Source: Xylanimonas cellulosilytica DSM 15894 (lineage in GTDB: Bacteria > Actinomycetota > Actinomycetes > Actinomycetales > Cellulomonadaceae). Taken from it: a DNA stretch of 64,000 nt. The DNA lies in assembly GCF_000024965.1 (NCBI RefSeq), contig NC_013530.1:310001-374000 (forward strand). Direction: 5' to 3'. Of the stretch, positions 44,751 through 52,635 are shown piece after piece. How positions within the stretch are numbered: position 1 is the stretch's first letter; every line of letters starts with the position of its first letter. Made by a program: the position numbers and the translations under genes. Below the pieces are notes generated by a model. The model saw nothing but the letters and a program-made list of their open reading frames with translations. It did no database searches and was not told where the DNA came from.

Positions 44751-45371
44751 GTGCGCCTGCGCCTCACCCCGCGCGACACCACCTACTTCGACCTTTTCAC
44801 CGAGCTCGCCGGTCACGTCGTCACCGGGGTAGGCCTGCTGGCCGAGCTGCTCGGGGCGGACAAAGCGGAGCGCAAGTCCATCTCCGCCCGGTTCGTCGAG
44901 GCAGAGCACGCGGCCGACGAGGCCACCCACGCCATCACCAAGCGGCTCAACCAGACGTTCGTCACCCCGTTCGACCGGGACGACATCTACGGCCTGGCCA
45001 ACGCGCTCGACGACGTCGTCGACTCGATGGAAGAGGCCTGCGACCTCATCGTGCTCTACAAGCTCGAAGAGCTCCCCAAGCGCGTCTCCGAGGTGATCCA
45101 GGTGCTGCAGCGCTGCGCCGAGCTGACCGCCGAGGCGATGCCCAAGCTGCGCACGATGGAGACCCTCAACGGCTACTGGGTCGAGATCCACCGCCTGGAG
45201 AACCAGGCCGACAAGCTGCACCGCAAGCTCGTGGCCGAGCTGTTCGACAACACCACGGACGCCGTCACGCTCATCAAGCTCAAGGAGGTCGTCGACATCC
45301 TCGAGGAGGCCTGCGACGGCTTCGAGCGGGTGGCGACGATGGTCGAGACCATCGCCCTCAAGGAGTCCTGA
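44751..45371 (+). CDS. DUF47 (PhoU-like) phosphate-transport accessory protein
   Basis: A 206-residue all-helical protein with two PhoU-like three-helix repeats; motifs FVEAEHAADEATHAI and VEIHRLENQADKLHRKL carry the metal-binding E/DxxxD patterns. DUF47 proteins are paired with Pit transporters and are thought to tune them. The GTG start has GGAG seven bases upstream. A 13-bp piece of its 3' end, including the stop and a Shine-Dalgarno, is duplicated 92 bp downstream just before pit. Confidence 0.9.
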   Translation: MRLRLTPRDTTYFDLFTELAGHVVTGVGLLAELLGADKAERKSISARFVEAEHAADEATHAITKRLNQTFVTPFDRDDIYGLANALDDVVDSMEEACDLIVLYKLEELPKRVSEVIQVLQRCAELTAEAMPKLRTMETLNGYWVEIHRLENQADKLHRKLVAELFDNTTDAVTLIKLKEVVDILEEACDGFERVATMVETIALKES

Positions 45372-45463
45372 TGCGGAGCGCAGCGGAGGTGAGTGCCGAG
45401 GTACGAGGCGCTCGCTGGAGCGGAGTGCAGCGTCAGGTCGACCAGACAAGCAAGGAGTCCTGA
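45359..45463 (+). repeat. 13-bp direct repeat flanking a 79-bp insert before pit
   Basis: CAAGGAGTCCTGA occurs at 45359-45371 (the DUF47 stop) and at 45451-45463 (just before the pit start). The 79 bp between them are purine-rich, with GGAGCGCAGCGGAGG and GGAGCGGAGTGCAGCG segments like small dispersed repeats. Confidence 0.9.
45371..45463 (+). CDS. Possible 30-residue coupling ORF in the insert
   Basis: An ATG overlapping the DUF47 stop (TGATG) opens a frame that ends in KES-stop, the same last residues as DUF47, and finishes four bases before the pit GTG. Start overlap and end position would keep ribosomes moving into pit. The product itself is probably without function. Confidence 0.3.
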   Translation: MRSAAEVSAEVRGARWSGVQRQVDQTSKES

Positions 45464-45466
45464 CCG

Positions 45467-46465
45467 GTGGAGGCTGCGCTCGTCGTCCTCGTGGTGGCGC
45501 TCGCCCTCGGGTTCGACTACACCAACGGGTTCCACGACGCCGCGAACGCCATCGCCACCTCGGTGTCCACGCGCGCGCTGACGCCGCGCGTGGCCCTCGT
45601 CATGGCCGCGGTGATGAACTTCGCGGGTGCCTTGCTGGGCACGGAGGTGGCCGAGACGATCGCCAAGTCGATCGTCGCGCTCGACCACGCCTCCACGAGC
45701 ACCGAGCTCACGGTGGTGCTCTGCGCCCTCGTGGGGGCGATCGTGTGGAACCTCATCACGTGGTGGTTCGGGCTGCCGTCGTCGTCGACGCACTCGCTCA
45801 TCGGCGGCCTGGTCGGCGCCGGGATGGCCGGCGGGCTGCCCATCTTCTGGAGCGCGATCGTCGACAAGGTCGTGCTGCCGATGGTGCTCTCGCCGCTCAT
45901 CGGGTTCGTCCTCGCGTTCGCGGTGATGATCGGGATCCTGTGGATCTTCCGGAACGCCGCCCCCGCCCGTACGCACCGCCGCTTCCGGATCGCGCAGACG
46001 GCGTCGGCGGCTGCGATGGCACTGGGCCACGGTCTGCAGGACGCGCAGAAGACGATGGGCGTCATCTTCCTGGCGCTGCTCTCGGTCGGCTGGGCCGACC
46101 CGGCGAACGGCATCCCGCTGTGGGTCAAGCTCGCCGCCGCCGCGGCCATCTCGCTCGGCACGTACTCGGGCGGCTGGCGCATCATGCGCACCCTGGGCCG
46201 CCGCATCATCGAGCTCGACCCCGCGCGCGGGTTCGTGGCCGAGACCGTCTCCGCCGTCGTGCTCTACGCCAACGCGTTCATCCTGCACGCCCCGGTGTCC
46301 ACGACGCACACCATCACCTCGGCGATCATGGGCGTCGGCGCCACCCGCCGGCTCTCGGCCGTGCGCTGGGGCGTCGCGAAGAACATCGCCGTCGCGTGGG
46401 TGCTGACCATCCCGGCCTCGGCCGCGGTGGCCGCCGCCGCGACGTGGCTCGTCACCGTGTGGTGA
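45467..46465 (+). CDS. pit: Low-affinity inorganic phosphate transporter, Pit family
   Basis: A 332-residue membrane protein with about ten helices. GFDYTNGFHDAANAIATSVSTRAL near the N-terminus and APVSTTHTITSAIMGVG near the C-terminus are the paired signatures of PiT transporters, which import metal-phosphate with protons. The GTG start uses the AGGAGT inside the duplicated 13-bp repeat. It follows DUF47, its usual partner, and faces the ppk operon. Confidence 0.93.
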   Translation: MEAALVVLVVALALGFDYTNGFHDAANAIATSVSTRALTPRVALVMAAVMNFAGALLGTEVAETIAKSIVALDHASTSTELTVVLCALVGAIVWNLITWWFGLPSSSTHSLIGGLVGAGMAGGLPIFWSAIVDKVVLPMVLSPLIGFVLAFAVMIGILWIFRNAAPARTHRRFRIAQTASAAAMALGHGLQDAQKTMGVIFLALLSVGWADPANGIPLWVKLAAAAAISLGTYSGGWRIMRTLGRRIIELDPARGFVAETVSAVVLYANAFILHAPVSTTHTITSAIMGVGATRRLSAVRWGVAKNIAVAWVLTIPASAAVAAAATWLVTVW

Positions 46466-46507
46466 CGGACGGCGTCTGGCGGACGGCGGCTGACGGGCGC
46501 CCGCCCG

Positions 46508-46529
46508 GCTGACGGCGGCTGCCGTCAGC
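46508..46529. terminator. Bidirectional terminator between pit and the MutT1-like gene
   Basis: GCTGACGGC (46508-46516) pairs with GCCGTCAGC (46521-46529) around a GGCT loop. It overlaps the MutT1-like stop codon. Confidence 0.6.
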
Positions 46530-47499
46530 TGAGCGGGGGAGTCACCTTCTCGACGGCGACGACGCGCGGCCCCTTGCCCGTGCGGGCGACGTGCGCGACC
46601 AGCAGCTCGCCGGGATCCAGGAACGGGTCGTCGGACGGCAGCTTGTCGGCCACCGAGCGGCGCGAGTGCTGGCCCAGCACGTCCAGCACCGTCGGCAGCA
46701 CGGGCCGGTGCGTGCACAGCACCACCGACGACGGCGTCTCGAGCAGCTCGCGGACGGTGGCCGCCACCCGGGCGGGGGAGCGCTCGTGCTCGGTCTCCGT
46801 GAGGTGCTCGGAGTACCACGGCTTGAGGCGGGCGGCCTGGACGTACGGGGCGACGGTCGCCGCGCACCGCTCCCAGCGGGAGCTGACCACGCGGGTGACG
46901 CCGTACGCGGCCAGCACCGGCACGATGGCGGCCGCGTGCGCGTGCCCCATCGGGGTGAGCGGACGCGTCGCCTCGTCGCCGGGCCACGTGGACCGCGCCA
47001 TCGCCTTGCCGTGCCGGGCGATGACGACGACGTGCGTCGGCAGGCGGCCCTGCTCGAACTCCTCGGCCAGCGCGACCAGCGGCTTGCGGTCGGTGCGCCG
47101 GGTCAGCTTCGCCGTGGCCGCCGCGACGTCGAGCCAGCGCGTCTGGTCGATCTCCTCCTCGGAGACCGGCGGGACGGGGTGGCGGGCCGCCAGCGCCGCG
47201 AAGTCGTCGATGGTGCGCGACCGGCGCGCCGCCCAGTAGGTGACCGTCTTCCAGCGGCCGTCCGGCATGCGGTAGCGCAGGCTCGGCAGGGGGGCGCCGA
47301 GCACCACGGGCTTGCCCGTCTCCTCGGCGATCTCGCGGACCGCGGCCGCCTGGTGCGACTCGCCGATCTCGAGCTTGCCCTTGGGCCACGACCAGTCGTC
47401 ATACCGGGGCCGGTGCACCAGCAGCACCTGGAGCCTGCCGCCGCGCACGCGCCACACCAGGCCGCCCGCGGTGCGGACGGCGGCGACCCGGGCGGTCAC
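46525..47499 (-). CDS. MutT1-like protein: NUDIX hydrolase fused to histidine phosphatase
   Basis: A 324-residue two-domain enzyme. The NUDIX box [22 protein letters not shown] (about residues 42-63) is complete; the second half is a phosphoglycerate-mutase-like phosphatase with the RHG signature ([11 protein letters not shown]) and a distal CTHRPVL. This is the architecture of mycobacterial MutT1, which removes 8-oxo-dGTP and diadenosine polyphosphates. The GTG start overlaps the ppk stop (GTGA), as in mycobacteria where the two genes are also adjacent. Confidence 0.9.
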   Translation of the reverse strand: MTARVAAVRTAGGLVWRVRGGRLQVLLVHRPRYDDWSWPKGKLEIGESHQAAAVREIAEETGKPVVLGAPLPSLRYRMPDGRWKTVTYWAARRSRTIDDFAALAARHPVPPVSEEEIDQTRWLDVAAATAKLTRRTDRKPLVALAEEFEQGRLPTHVVVIARHGKAMARSTWPGDEATRPLTPMGHAHAAAIVPVLAAYGVTRVVSSRWERCAATVAPYVQAARLKPWYSEHLTETEHERSPARVAATVRELLETPSSVVLCTHRPVLPTVLDVLGQHSRRSVADKLPSDDPFLDPGELLVAHVARTGKGPRVVAVEKVTPPLS

Positions 47500-49784
47500 C
47501 GGGCGGACTCCCGGCGCCGGCGGTGACGTCTGACGAGCACGGCCTGCAGGTCGGCCAGCGGCTTGCCCTCGTCGTCGACGTGGTGGCGCGTCCAGGTGTC
47601 GTCCGGGCCCAGGTGCCACGACGCCGTGGAGTCCGCCGTCGACACCTCGAGCAGGTCGAGCAGCTCCGCGACGTGCGCCTCGTCCGTGATGCGCACGAGC
47701 GCCTCGACGCGGCGGTCCAGGTTGCGGTGCATGAGGTCGGCCGAGCCGATGAACACCTCGGGGCCCGTCTCGGGGCCCTCGCCGATCGCCGGCCCCACGG
47801 AGTTCGCGAACGCGTAGATGCGCGAGTGCTCCAGGAAGCGGCCCAGCAGCGAGCGCACCCGGATGTTCTCGCTCAGGCCGGGCACCCCCGGGCGGAGCGC
47901 GCAGATGCCACGGACCACGAGGTCGACCTGCACGCCCGCCTGCGAGGCCCGGTACAGCGCGTCGATCGTAGCCTCGTCGACGGCCGAGTTGACCTTGAGC
48001 TTGACCCACGCCTCGTGGCCGGCCCGGGCGGCGTCGGCCTCGCGCTCGATGCGCTCGATGAGGCCGGCGCGCACCGAGCGGGGGGCCACCAGCAGGCGGT
48101 GGAAGCGGGACTGCGGGGCGTAGCCGCTGAGCTGGTTGAAGAGCCGCGTGAGGTCCTGCCCCACGTCGGGGTCGCAGGTCAGCAGGCCGTGGTCGGTGTA
48201 CACCCGCGCCGTCTTCGGGTGGTAGTTGCCCGTGCCGACGTGGCAGTAGCGGCGCAGGCCGTCGGCCTCCTGCCGCACCACCAGGCTCAGCTTGGCGTGC
48301 GTCTTGAGGCCGACGATGCCGTAGACGACGTGGACGCCCGCCTCCTCCAGCTTGCGGGCCCAGGAGATGTTGGCCTGCTCGTCGAACCGCGCCTTGATCT
48401 CCACCAGCGCGAGCACCTGCTTGCCGGCCTCGGCGGCGTCGATGAGCGCGTCGACGATGGGGGAGTCGCCCGACGTCCGGTACAGGGTCTGCTTGATGGC
48501 CAGGACCTTGGGGTCGGCGGCGGCCTGCTCCAGGAACGTCTGCACCGACGTCGAGAACGAGTCGTACGGGTGGTGCAGCAGCACGTCGCGCCGCTTGATC
48601 GCCACGAACACGTTGGTGGCCGTGGCCGACTCGACCTCCGCGAGCTGGCGGTGCGTCGTCGGCACGAAGGGCGGGAAGTGCAGGGCCGGGCGCTCGACGT
48701 CGGCGATGATCGTGAGCCCGGTCAGGTCCAGCGGGGCGGGCAGCTCGTAGACCTCGTCCTGCGAGACGCCCAGCTCGCGCACCAGCAGGTCGCGGATGCG
48801 AGGGCTGATGCCCTCGGCGATCTCCAGGCGCACCGGCGGGCCGAACCGGCGGCGCAGCAGCTCCTTCTCCATCGCCTTGAGGAGGTTCTCGGCGTCGTCC
48901 TCCTCGACCTCGACGTCCTCGTTGCGCGTCACGCGGAACGTGTGCGACTCGACGACCTCCATGCCGGGGAACAGGTGGTCGAGGTGCTGCGCGATGACCT
49001 CTTCCAGCGGCACGAACGACGTCGGCCGCTGCGCGGCGCTGCCCGCCGCCGGGTCGGAGGGACGGCCGCGCTCGTCCACCGCGATGAAGCGCGGCAGCAG
49101 GGCGGGCACCTTGACGCGCGCGAAGTGCTCCTTGCCCGTCACGGGGTTGCGCACCAGCACGGCGAGGTTGAGCGACAGGCCCGAGATGTACGGGAACGGG
49201 TGCGCCGGGTCCACCGCGAGCGGGGTGAGGACCGGGAAGATCTGCTTGCGGAAGAACTTGTGCAGACGGTCCTGCTCGCGCGTCTCCAGGTCGTCCCAGT
49301 GGACGATCGTGATGCCCTCCGCGGCCAGCGCCGGCTGGACGTCGCCCGCGAAGACCTTCGCGTGCCGGTCCATGAGGATGTGGGCGGCCTTGCCGATGCC
49401 GCCCAGCACCTCGTGCGGGGACTGGCCCGACGCCGCCGTGACCGCGATGCCGATGGCGATGCGGCGCTTGAGGCCCGCGACGCGCACCATGAAGAACTCG
49501 TCGAGGTTGGAGGCGAAGATCGCCAGGTAGCGCAGCCGCTCCAGGAGCGGCAGGTCGGGATCCTCGGCGAGCTCGAGCACGCGCTCGTTGAACGCCAGCC
49601 AGCTCAGCTCGCGGTCGGCGAACCGGTCCGTGGGCAGCGGAGCCTGGTCGGGCGGTGCCGGGAGGTGGTCGGTGGCCCCGGCGTCCTCGGCGATGTGCTC
49701 GGCGATGTGTGCCGCCAGCTCAGGGTCGATCGCGCGAGCGAAGCGGCCCTGCTCGTCCCGGGTGCGCGTCTCCGAGGTGTCCAT
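47496..49784 (-). CDS. ppk1: Polyphosphate kinase 1
   Basis: A 762-residue enzyme that makes polyphosphate from ATP. It has the N-terminal helical domain ([19 protein letters not shown]), the PPK head domain, and the catalytic region with [20 protein letters not shown], which holds the phosphorylated His, plus a second conserved His in the C-terminal domain. About 45 extra residues precede the core. A -10 TACGCT lies seven bases before the ATG, so the mRNA is probably leaderless. Together with Pit and DUF47 across the terminator this forms a phosphate storage and uptake locus. Confidence 0.95.
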   Translation of the reverse strand: MDTSETRTRDEQGRFARAIDPELAAHIAEHIAEDAGATDHLPAPPDQAPLPTDRFADRELSWLAFNERVLELAEDPDLPLLERLRYLAIFASNLDEFFMVRVAGLKRRIAIGIAVTAASGQSPHEVLGGIGKAAHILMDRHAKVFAGDVQPALAAEGITIVHWDDLETREQDRLHKFFRKQIFPVLTPLAVDPAHPFPYISGLSLNLAVLVRNPVTGKEHFARVKVPALLPRFIAVDERGRPSDPAAGSAAQRPTSFVPLEEVIAQHLDHLFPGMEVVESHTFRVTRNEDVEVEEDDAENLLKAMEKELLRRRFGPPVRLEIAEGISPRIRDLLVRELGVSQDEVYELPAPLDLTGLTIIADVERPALHFPPFVPTTHRQLAEVESATATNVFVAIKRRDVLLHHPYDSFSTSVQTFLEQAAADPKVLAIKQTLYRTSGDSPIVDALIDAAEAGKQVLALVEIKARFDEQANISWARKLEEAGVHVVYGIVGLKTHAKLSLVVRQEADGLRRYCHVGTGNYHPKTARVYTDHGLLTCDPDVGQDLTRLFNQLSGYAPQSRFHRLLVAPRSVRAGLIERIEREADAARAGHEAWVKLKVNSAVDEATIDALYRASQAGVQVDLVVRGICALRPGVPGLSENIRVRSLLGRFLEHSRIYAFANSVGPAIGEGPETGPEVFIGSADLMHRNLDRRVEALVRITDEAHVAELLDLLEVSTADSTASWHLGPDDTWTRHHVDDEGKPLADLQAVLVRRHRRRRESAR

Positions 49785-49791
49785 GGGGCGA

Positions 49792-49797
49792 AGCGTA
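49792..49797 (-). promoter_or_regulatory. -10 box of the leaderless ppk transcript
   Basis: Read leftward: TACGCT, seven bases, ATG. The same box and spacing occur at the ridA-like gene. The -35 is weak. Confidence 0.5.
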
Positions 49798-49843
49798 TCG
49801 AGCAACGGCGGGTCCGGGTCGAGGCAGAGCGCATCGCGGCGGG

Positions 49844-50287
49844 TCAGTCGACGTAGGCGATCTCGATGTCGGCGACGTCCTGGTCGGTCAGGTTGACCAC
49901 GATGTTGTCCGGGGTGCGCGTCGTCATCCAGACGAGCTCCTCGGTGCGGCTCAGGTTGCCCTCGATGTGCGGGACGAACGGCGGCACGTAGACGAAGTCG
50001 CCCTCGGCGAGGTAGACGATCTCCTCGTAGCGCTCGCCGAAGCGGATGAAGCCGTGGCCCTTGAACACGTAGCCGCCGGTCTCGGCCTCGCCGTGGTGGT
50101 GCGGGTCCGAGACCTCGCCGGGGCCGGTGTACACCTTGCCGAACCAGAGGTCCGTGACCTCGGTGTTCTCCTTGCTGACGCCGGAGATGCGGCGGGCGTG
50201 CCGGGTCTGCCCGGGGGCCTGGGCGAGGTCGTCGCCGCGCTGGACGCTCAGGTTCTTGAGGGCGGCCTGGGTCGGGGTCTGGGACAT
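49844..50287 (-). CDS. Single-domain cupin protein
   Basis: A 147-residue cupin. Motif 1 is [19 protein letters not shown] and motif 2 [16 protein letters not shown], with His and Glu residues for a metal. It is too small for a classical gentisate 1,2-dioxygenase (about 350 residues, two cupins), so it may be a small dioxygenase, isomerase or metabolite-binding protein. The ATG follows AGGAG. It is the last gene of the leftward ridA-cupin unit beside the aromatic operon, which suggests a role in that pathway. Confidence 0.8.
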   Translation of the reverse strand: MSQTPTQAALKNLSVQRGDDLAQAPGQTRHARRISGVSKENTEVTDLWFGKVYTGPGEVSDPHHHGEAETGGYVFKGHGFIRFGERYEEIVYLAEGDFVYVPPFVPHIEGNLSRTEELVWMTTRTPDNIVVNLTDQDVADIEIAYVD

Positions 50288-50330
50288 CGTCGTCTCCTGT
50301 TCGGTGCGGGGTGCTGCTCGGGGATGCGGT

Positions 50331-50370
50331 GCTGCTCAGGTGCTTGCTGCTCAGGTGCTTGCTGTTCAGG
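50331..50370 (-). repeat. 15-bp tandem repeats across the ridA-like stop codon
   Basis: GCTGCTCAGGTGCTT at 50331-50345 and 50346-50360, followed by a partial third copy that contains the stop. Read leftward this gives three TGA codons in the same frame, 15 nt apart. Confidence 0.9.
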
Positions 50371-50797
50371 GGGTGGGCGTCACGAGGCGCTCGTCGGGGA
50401 TGACGGCGACGCCGGCGATCTCGATGAGGGCCTCGGGCTGCCACAGGCGGGTGGTGCCGATGCCGGCCATCGCCGGGTAGACGGGACCGGCCAGCTCCCG
50501 CCAGGCGGCGCCGATCTCGCGGCCGTGTGCCTGGTAGTCGGGGATGTCGGTCAGGTAGATCGTGATCGACACGAGGTCCTCGGGCACGCCGCCGGCGGCG
50601 CGCAGCGTCGTGAGCACGTTGCCGAACGCCTGCCGGAACTGCTCGACGATGCCGCCGGGGACGATCCGCATGTTCGCGTCGAGGGCGGTCTGGCCGCCGA
50701 GGTGGAGCGTGTTGCCGCTCAGCGTGCCGTGGGAGTACCCGCTCGGTGCGGGCAGCGAGGCCGGGTTGACCGGCCGGGGAGTCAGGTCCGTGCTCAT
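50366..50797 (-). CDS. RidA-family (YjgF/UK114) enamine/imine deaminase-like protein
   Basis: A 143-residue trimeric protein. [23 protein letters not shown] and [25 protein letters not shown] follow the family pattern; the catalytic Arg of strict RidA (CR/VR in the last third) appears as TRLWQP, so it may belong to a sister class. In catabolic operons such proteins hydrolyse reactive enamines or imines. A leaderless promoter precedes the ATG. Its divergence from the FAH operon over a shared palindrome links it to that pathway. Confidence 0.85.
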   Translation of the reverse strand: MSTDLTPRPVNPASLPAPSGYSHGTLSGNTLHLGGQTALDANMRIVPGGIVEQFRQAFGNVLTTLRAAGGVPEDLVSITIYLTDIPDYQAHGREIGAAWRELAGPVYPAMAGIGTTRLWQPEALIEIAGVAVIPDERLVTPTP

Positions 50798-50804
50798 GCT
50801 TCGC

Positions 50805-50848
50805 AGCGTAGACACCTATTGACAATCTGGCAACGTTCGTGCGAGAAC
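50805..50848. promoter_or_regulatory. Divergent promoter and operator between ridA-like and FAH operons
   Basis: Leftward: -35 TTGCCA (50828-50833), 17 bp, -10 TACGCT (50805-50810), then seven bases to the ATG. Rightward: TTGACA (50819-50824) as -35; its -10 is unclear. The near-palindrome TTGACA-ATC-TGGCAA (50819-50833) covers both -35 boxes, and GTTC-N6-GAAC (50835-50848) lies next to it. One regulator, perhaps PaaX or a GntR-type protein elsewhere, could control both directions. Confidence 0.6.
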
Positions 50849-50854
50849 TGCAAT

Positions 50855-51655
50855 ATGCGAATCGCGACCGTCACCACCCCGCACGGCACCGCCGCCGCGG
50901 TCCAGGCCGACGCCGGCTGGCGCGCGCTGCCCGCCCCGGACCTCTCGGCCCTGCTGGCCGACGGCGACGCCTGGGAGCCCGGCGACCTCCTGGCGGACGC
51001 GGTACCGACGCTGCCGCTGCCCCGCCCCGGCAAGGTGATCTGCTGCGGCCTGAACTACGGCGACCACATCGCCGAGATGGGCCGCGACCTGCCCACCCAC
51101 CCGACCCTCTTCGCCAAGCACGCCGACACGCTGCTCGCCGACGGGCAGGACATCCGGCTCCCGGCCGGTCTCCAGATCGACTGGGAGGCCGAGCTCGCCG
51201 TCGTCGTCGGGCGCGAGCTGCGGCACGCCGACGAGGACCAGGCGCGTGCGGCGATCGCCGGCTACACCGTCGCCAACGACATCTCGGTGCGCGACTGGCA
51301 GCGGCGCACGCCGCAGTGGTTCCAGGGCAAGGCCTGGGACGCCACCACGCCGCTCGGCCCCGTCGTCGTCACCCCGGACGAGGTCGACCCCGAAGCAGGG
51401 CTCGAGGTGATCTGCCGCGTCAACGGCGTCGAGCACCAGCGGGGCAGCACCAAGACCCTCGTGTTCTCCAGCGCCGCGCTGCTCGCCTACGTCTCCACGT
51501 TCACCGTGCTGCGGCCCGGCGACATCGTGCTCACCGGGACGCCGGGCGGCGTCGGCATGGGCATGGAGCCGCCGGTCTACCTCGCCGACGGTGACGTCGT
51601 CGAGACCGAGATCCCGGGCATCGGCGCCCTCACCAACACCGTCCGCCTCGCATGA
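50855..51655 (+). CDS. Fumarylacetoacetate hydrolase (FAH) family protein
   Basis: A 266-residue metal-dependent hydrolase. [34 protein letters not shown] (metal Glu residues in DWEAE), [14 protein letters not shown] and [12 protein letters not shown] give the full FAH pattern. Members cleave C-C bonds of acylpyruvates or decarboxylate/hydrate ring-cleavage products. Strict start choice: the frame is open far upstream, but the ATG gives a standard N-terminus. It is the first gene of a five-gene coupled operon ending in paaX. Confidence 0.9.
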   Translation: MRIATVTTPHGTAAAVQADAGWRALPAPDLSALLADGDAWEPGDLLADAVPTLPLPRPGKVICCGLNYGDHIAEMGRDLPTHPTLFAKHADTLLADGQDIRLPAGLQIDWEAELAVVVGRELRHADEDQARAAIAGYTVANDISVRDWQRRTPQWFQGKAWDATTPLGPVVVTPDEVDPEAGLEVICRVNGVEHQRGSTKTLVFSSAALLAYVSTFTVLRPGDIVLTGTPGGVGMGMEPPVYLADGDVVETEIPGIGALTNTVRLA

Positions 51656-51675
51656 CGCCCCGACAGGAGCCGACG

Positions 51676-52635
51676 ATGCCCACCACAGCGATCCCCACCA
51701 CCGCGCTGCCCGCGCCCACGATGCCCACCTCCGCGACCCTCACCGACGTTCTCACCCTCAAGCCCGTCGACCCCGAGGTGTTCGACGTCGCGTTCACCGC
51801 GACCACCGGGCCCTGCCCGTGGCCCAAGGCCTACGGCGGGGACATGGTCGCCCAGGCCCTGGTCGCCGCGACCCGCACCGTCACGGACGGCAAGGCGATC
51901 CACTCGACCCACGCGTACTTCCTGCGGCCCGTCGACGTCGGGGCCGAGGTCCGCTACGAGGTCGAGGTGCTGCGCGACGGCCGCGGGTACAGCACCCGAC
52001 AGGTGCGCGGCTTCCAGCACGGCAAGCCCGTCTACGTCTGCCTGGCGAACTTCGCCGCCGGCGAGCCCGGCGGCTCCTTCCAGGCGTCCATGCCCGACGA
52101 CGTCCCGGCCCCGGACGAGCTGCCGACGTCGGCGGCCTGCCTGGACGGGCGCAGCGGCGGCACGACGACGGACGCCGCCCGGGCCTACTGGGCGGGCGGG
52201 CGCAGCGTCGACATGCGGCACGTGCCCGGCCCGCTCTACCTCGCCGTCGACGGCGGGCGCGTGCCCACCCAGGCCGTCTGGGTCGCGCCGTACGACGTGC
52301 TGCGGCCCGTCGACGGGCTCACCACCGCGCAGCGCGACGCCGCGGCGCTGGCCTACGTCTGCGACTACACCATCCTCGAGCCCCTCCTGCGGGTGCTCGG
52401 GCACGCGTGGGCCGACGACGGGCTGGTCACGGCCAGCCTCGACCACGCCATGTGGTTCCACCGCCCCGTCGCCATGGACGGGTGGCTGCTCTACGCCCAG
52501 GAGGCGTGGTCGGTGGCGGACGGCCGCGGCAGCGCGACCGGCCACTTCTTCACCGCCGACGGCGCCCTGGTGGCGACCGTCGTCCAGGAAGGCATGATCC
52601 GGGCCACCGCGCCCGCGAAGGGAGACCTGTCATGA
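51676..52635 (+). CDS. Acyl-CoA thioesterase, TesB type (double hotdog)
   Basis: A 319-residue enzyme with two hotdog domains. KAYGGDMVAQALVAATRTV in the first and ASLDHAMWFHRPVAMDGWLLY in the second include the catalytic Asp, and a Gln/Thr region is near residue 250-290. It releases CoA from medium or aromatic acyl-CoAs. I start at ATG 51676 because of a CAGGAG seven bases upstream; an ATG at 51652 overlapping the FAH stop adds eight residues. The end overlaps the next start. Confidence 0.87.
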   Translation: MPTTAIPTTALPAPTMPTSATLTDVLTLKPVDPEVFDVAFTATTGPCPWPKAYGGDMVAQALVAATRTVTDGKAIHSTHAYFLRPVDVGAEVRYEVEVLRDGRGYSTRQVRGFQHGKPVYVCLANFAAGEPGGSFQASMPDDVPAPDELPTSAACLDGRSGGTTTDAARAYWAGGRSVDMRHVPGPLYLAVDGGRVPTQAVWVAPYDVLRPVDGLTTAQRDAAALAYVCDYTILEPLLRVLGHAWADDGLVTASLDHAMWFHRPVAMDGWLLYAQEAWSVADGRGSATGHFFTADGALVATVVQEGMIRATAPAKGDLS

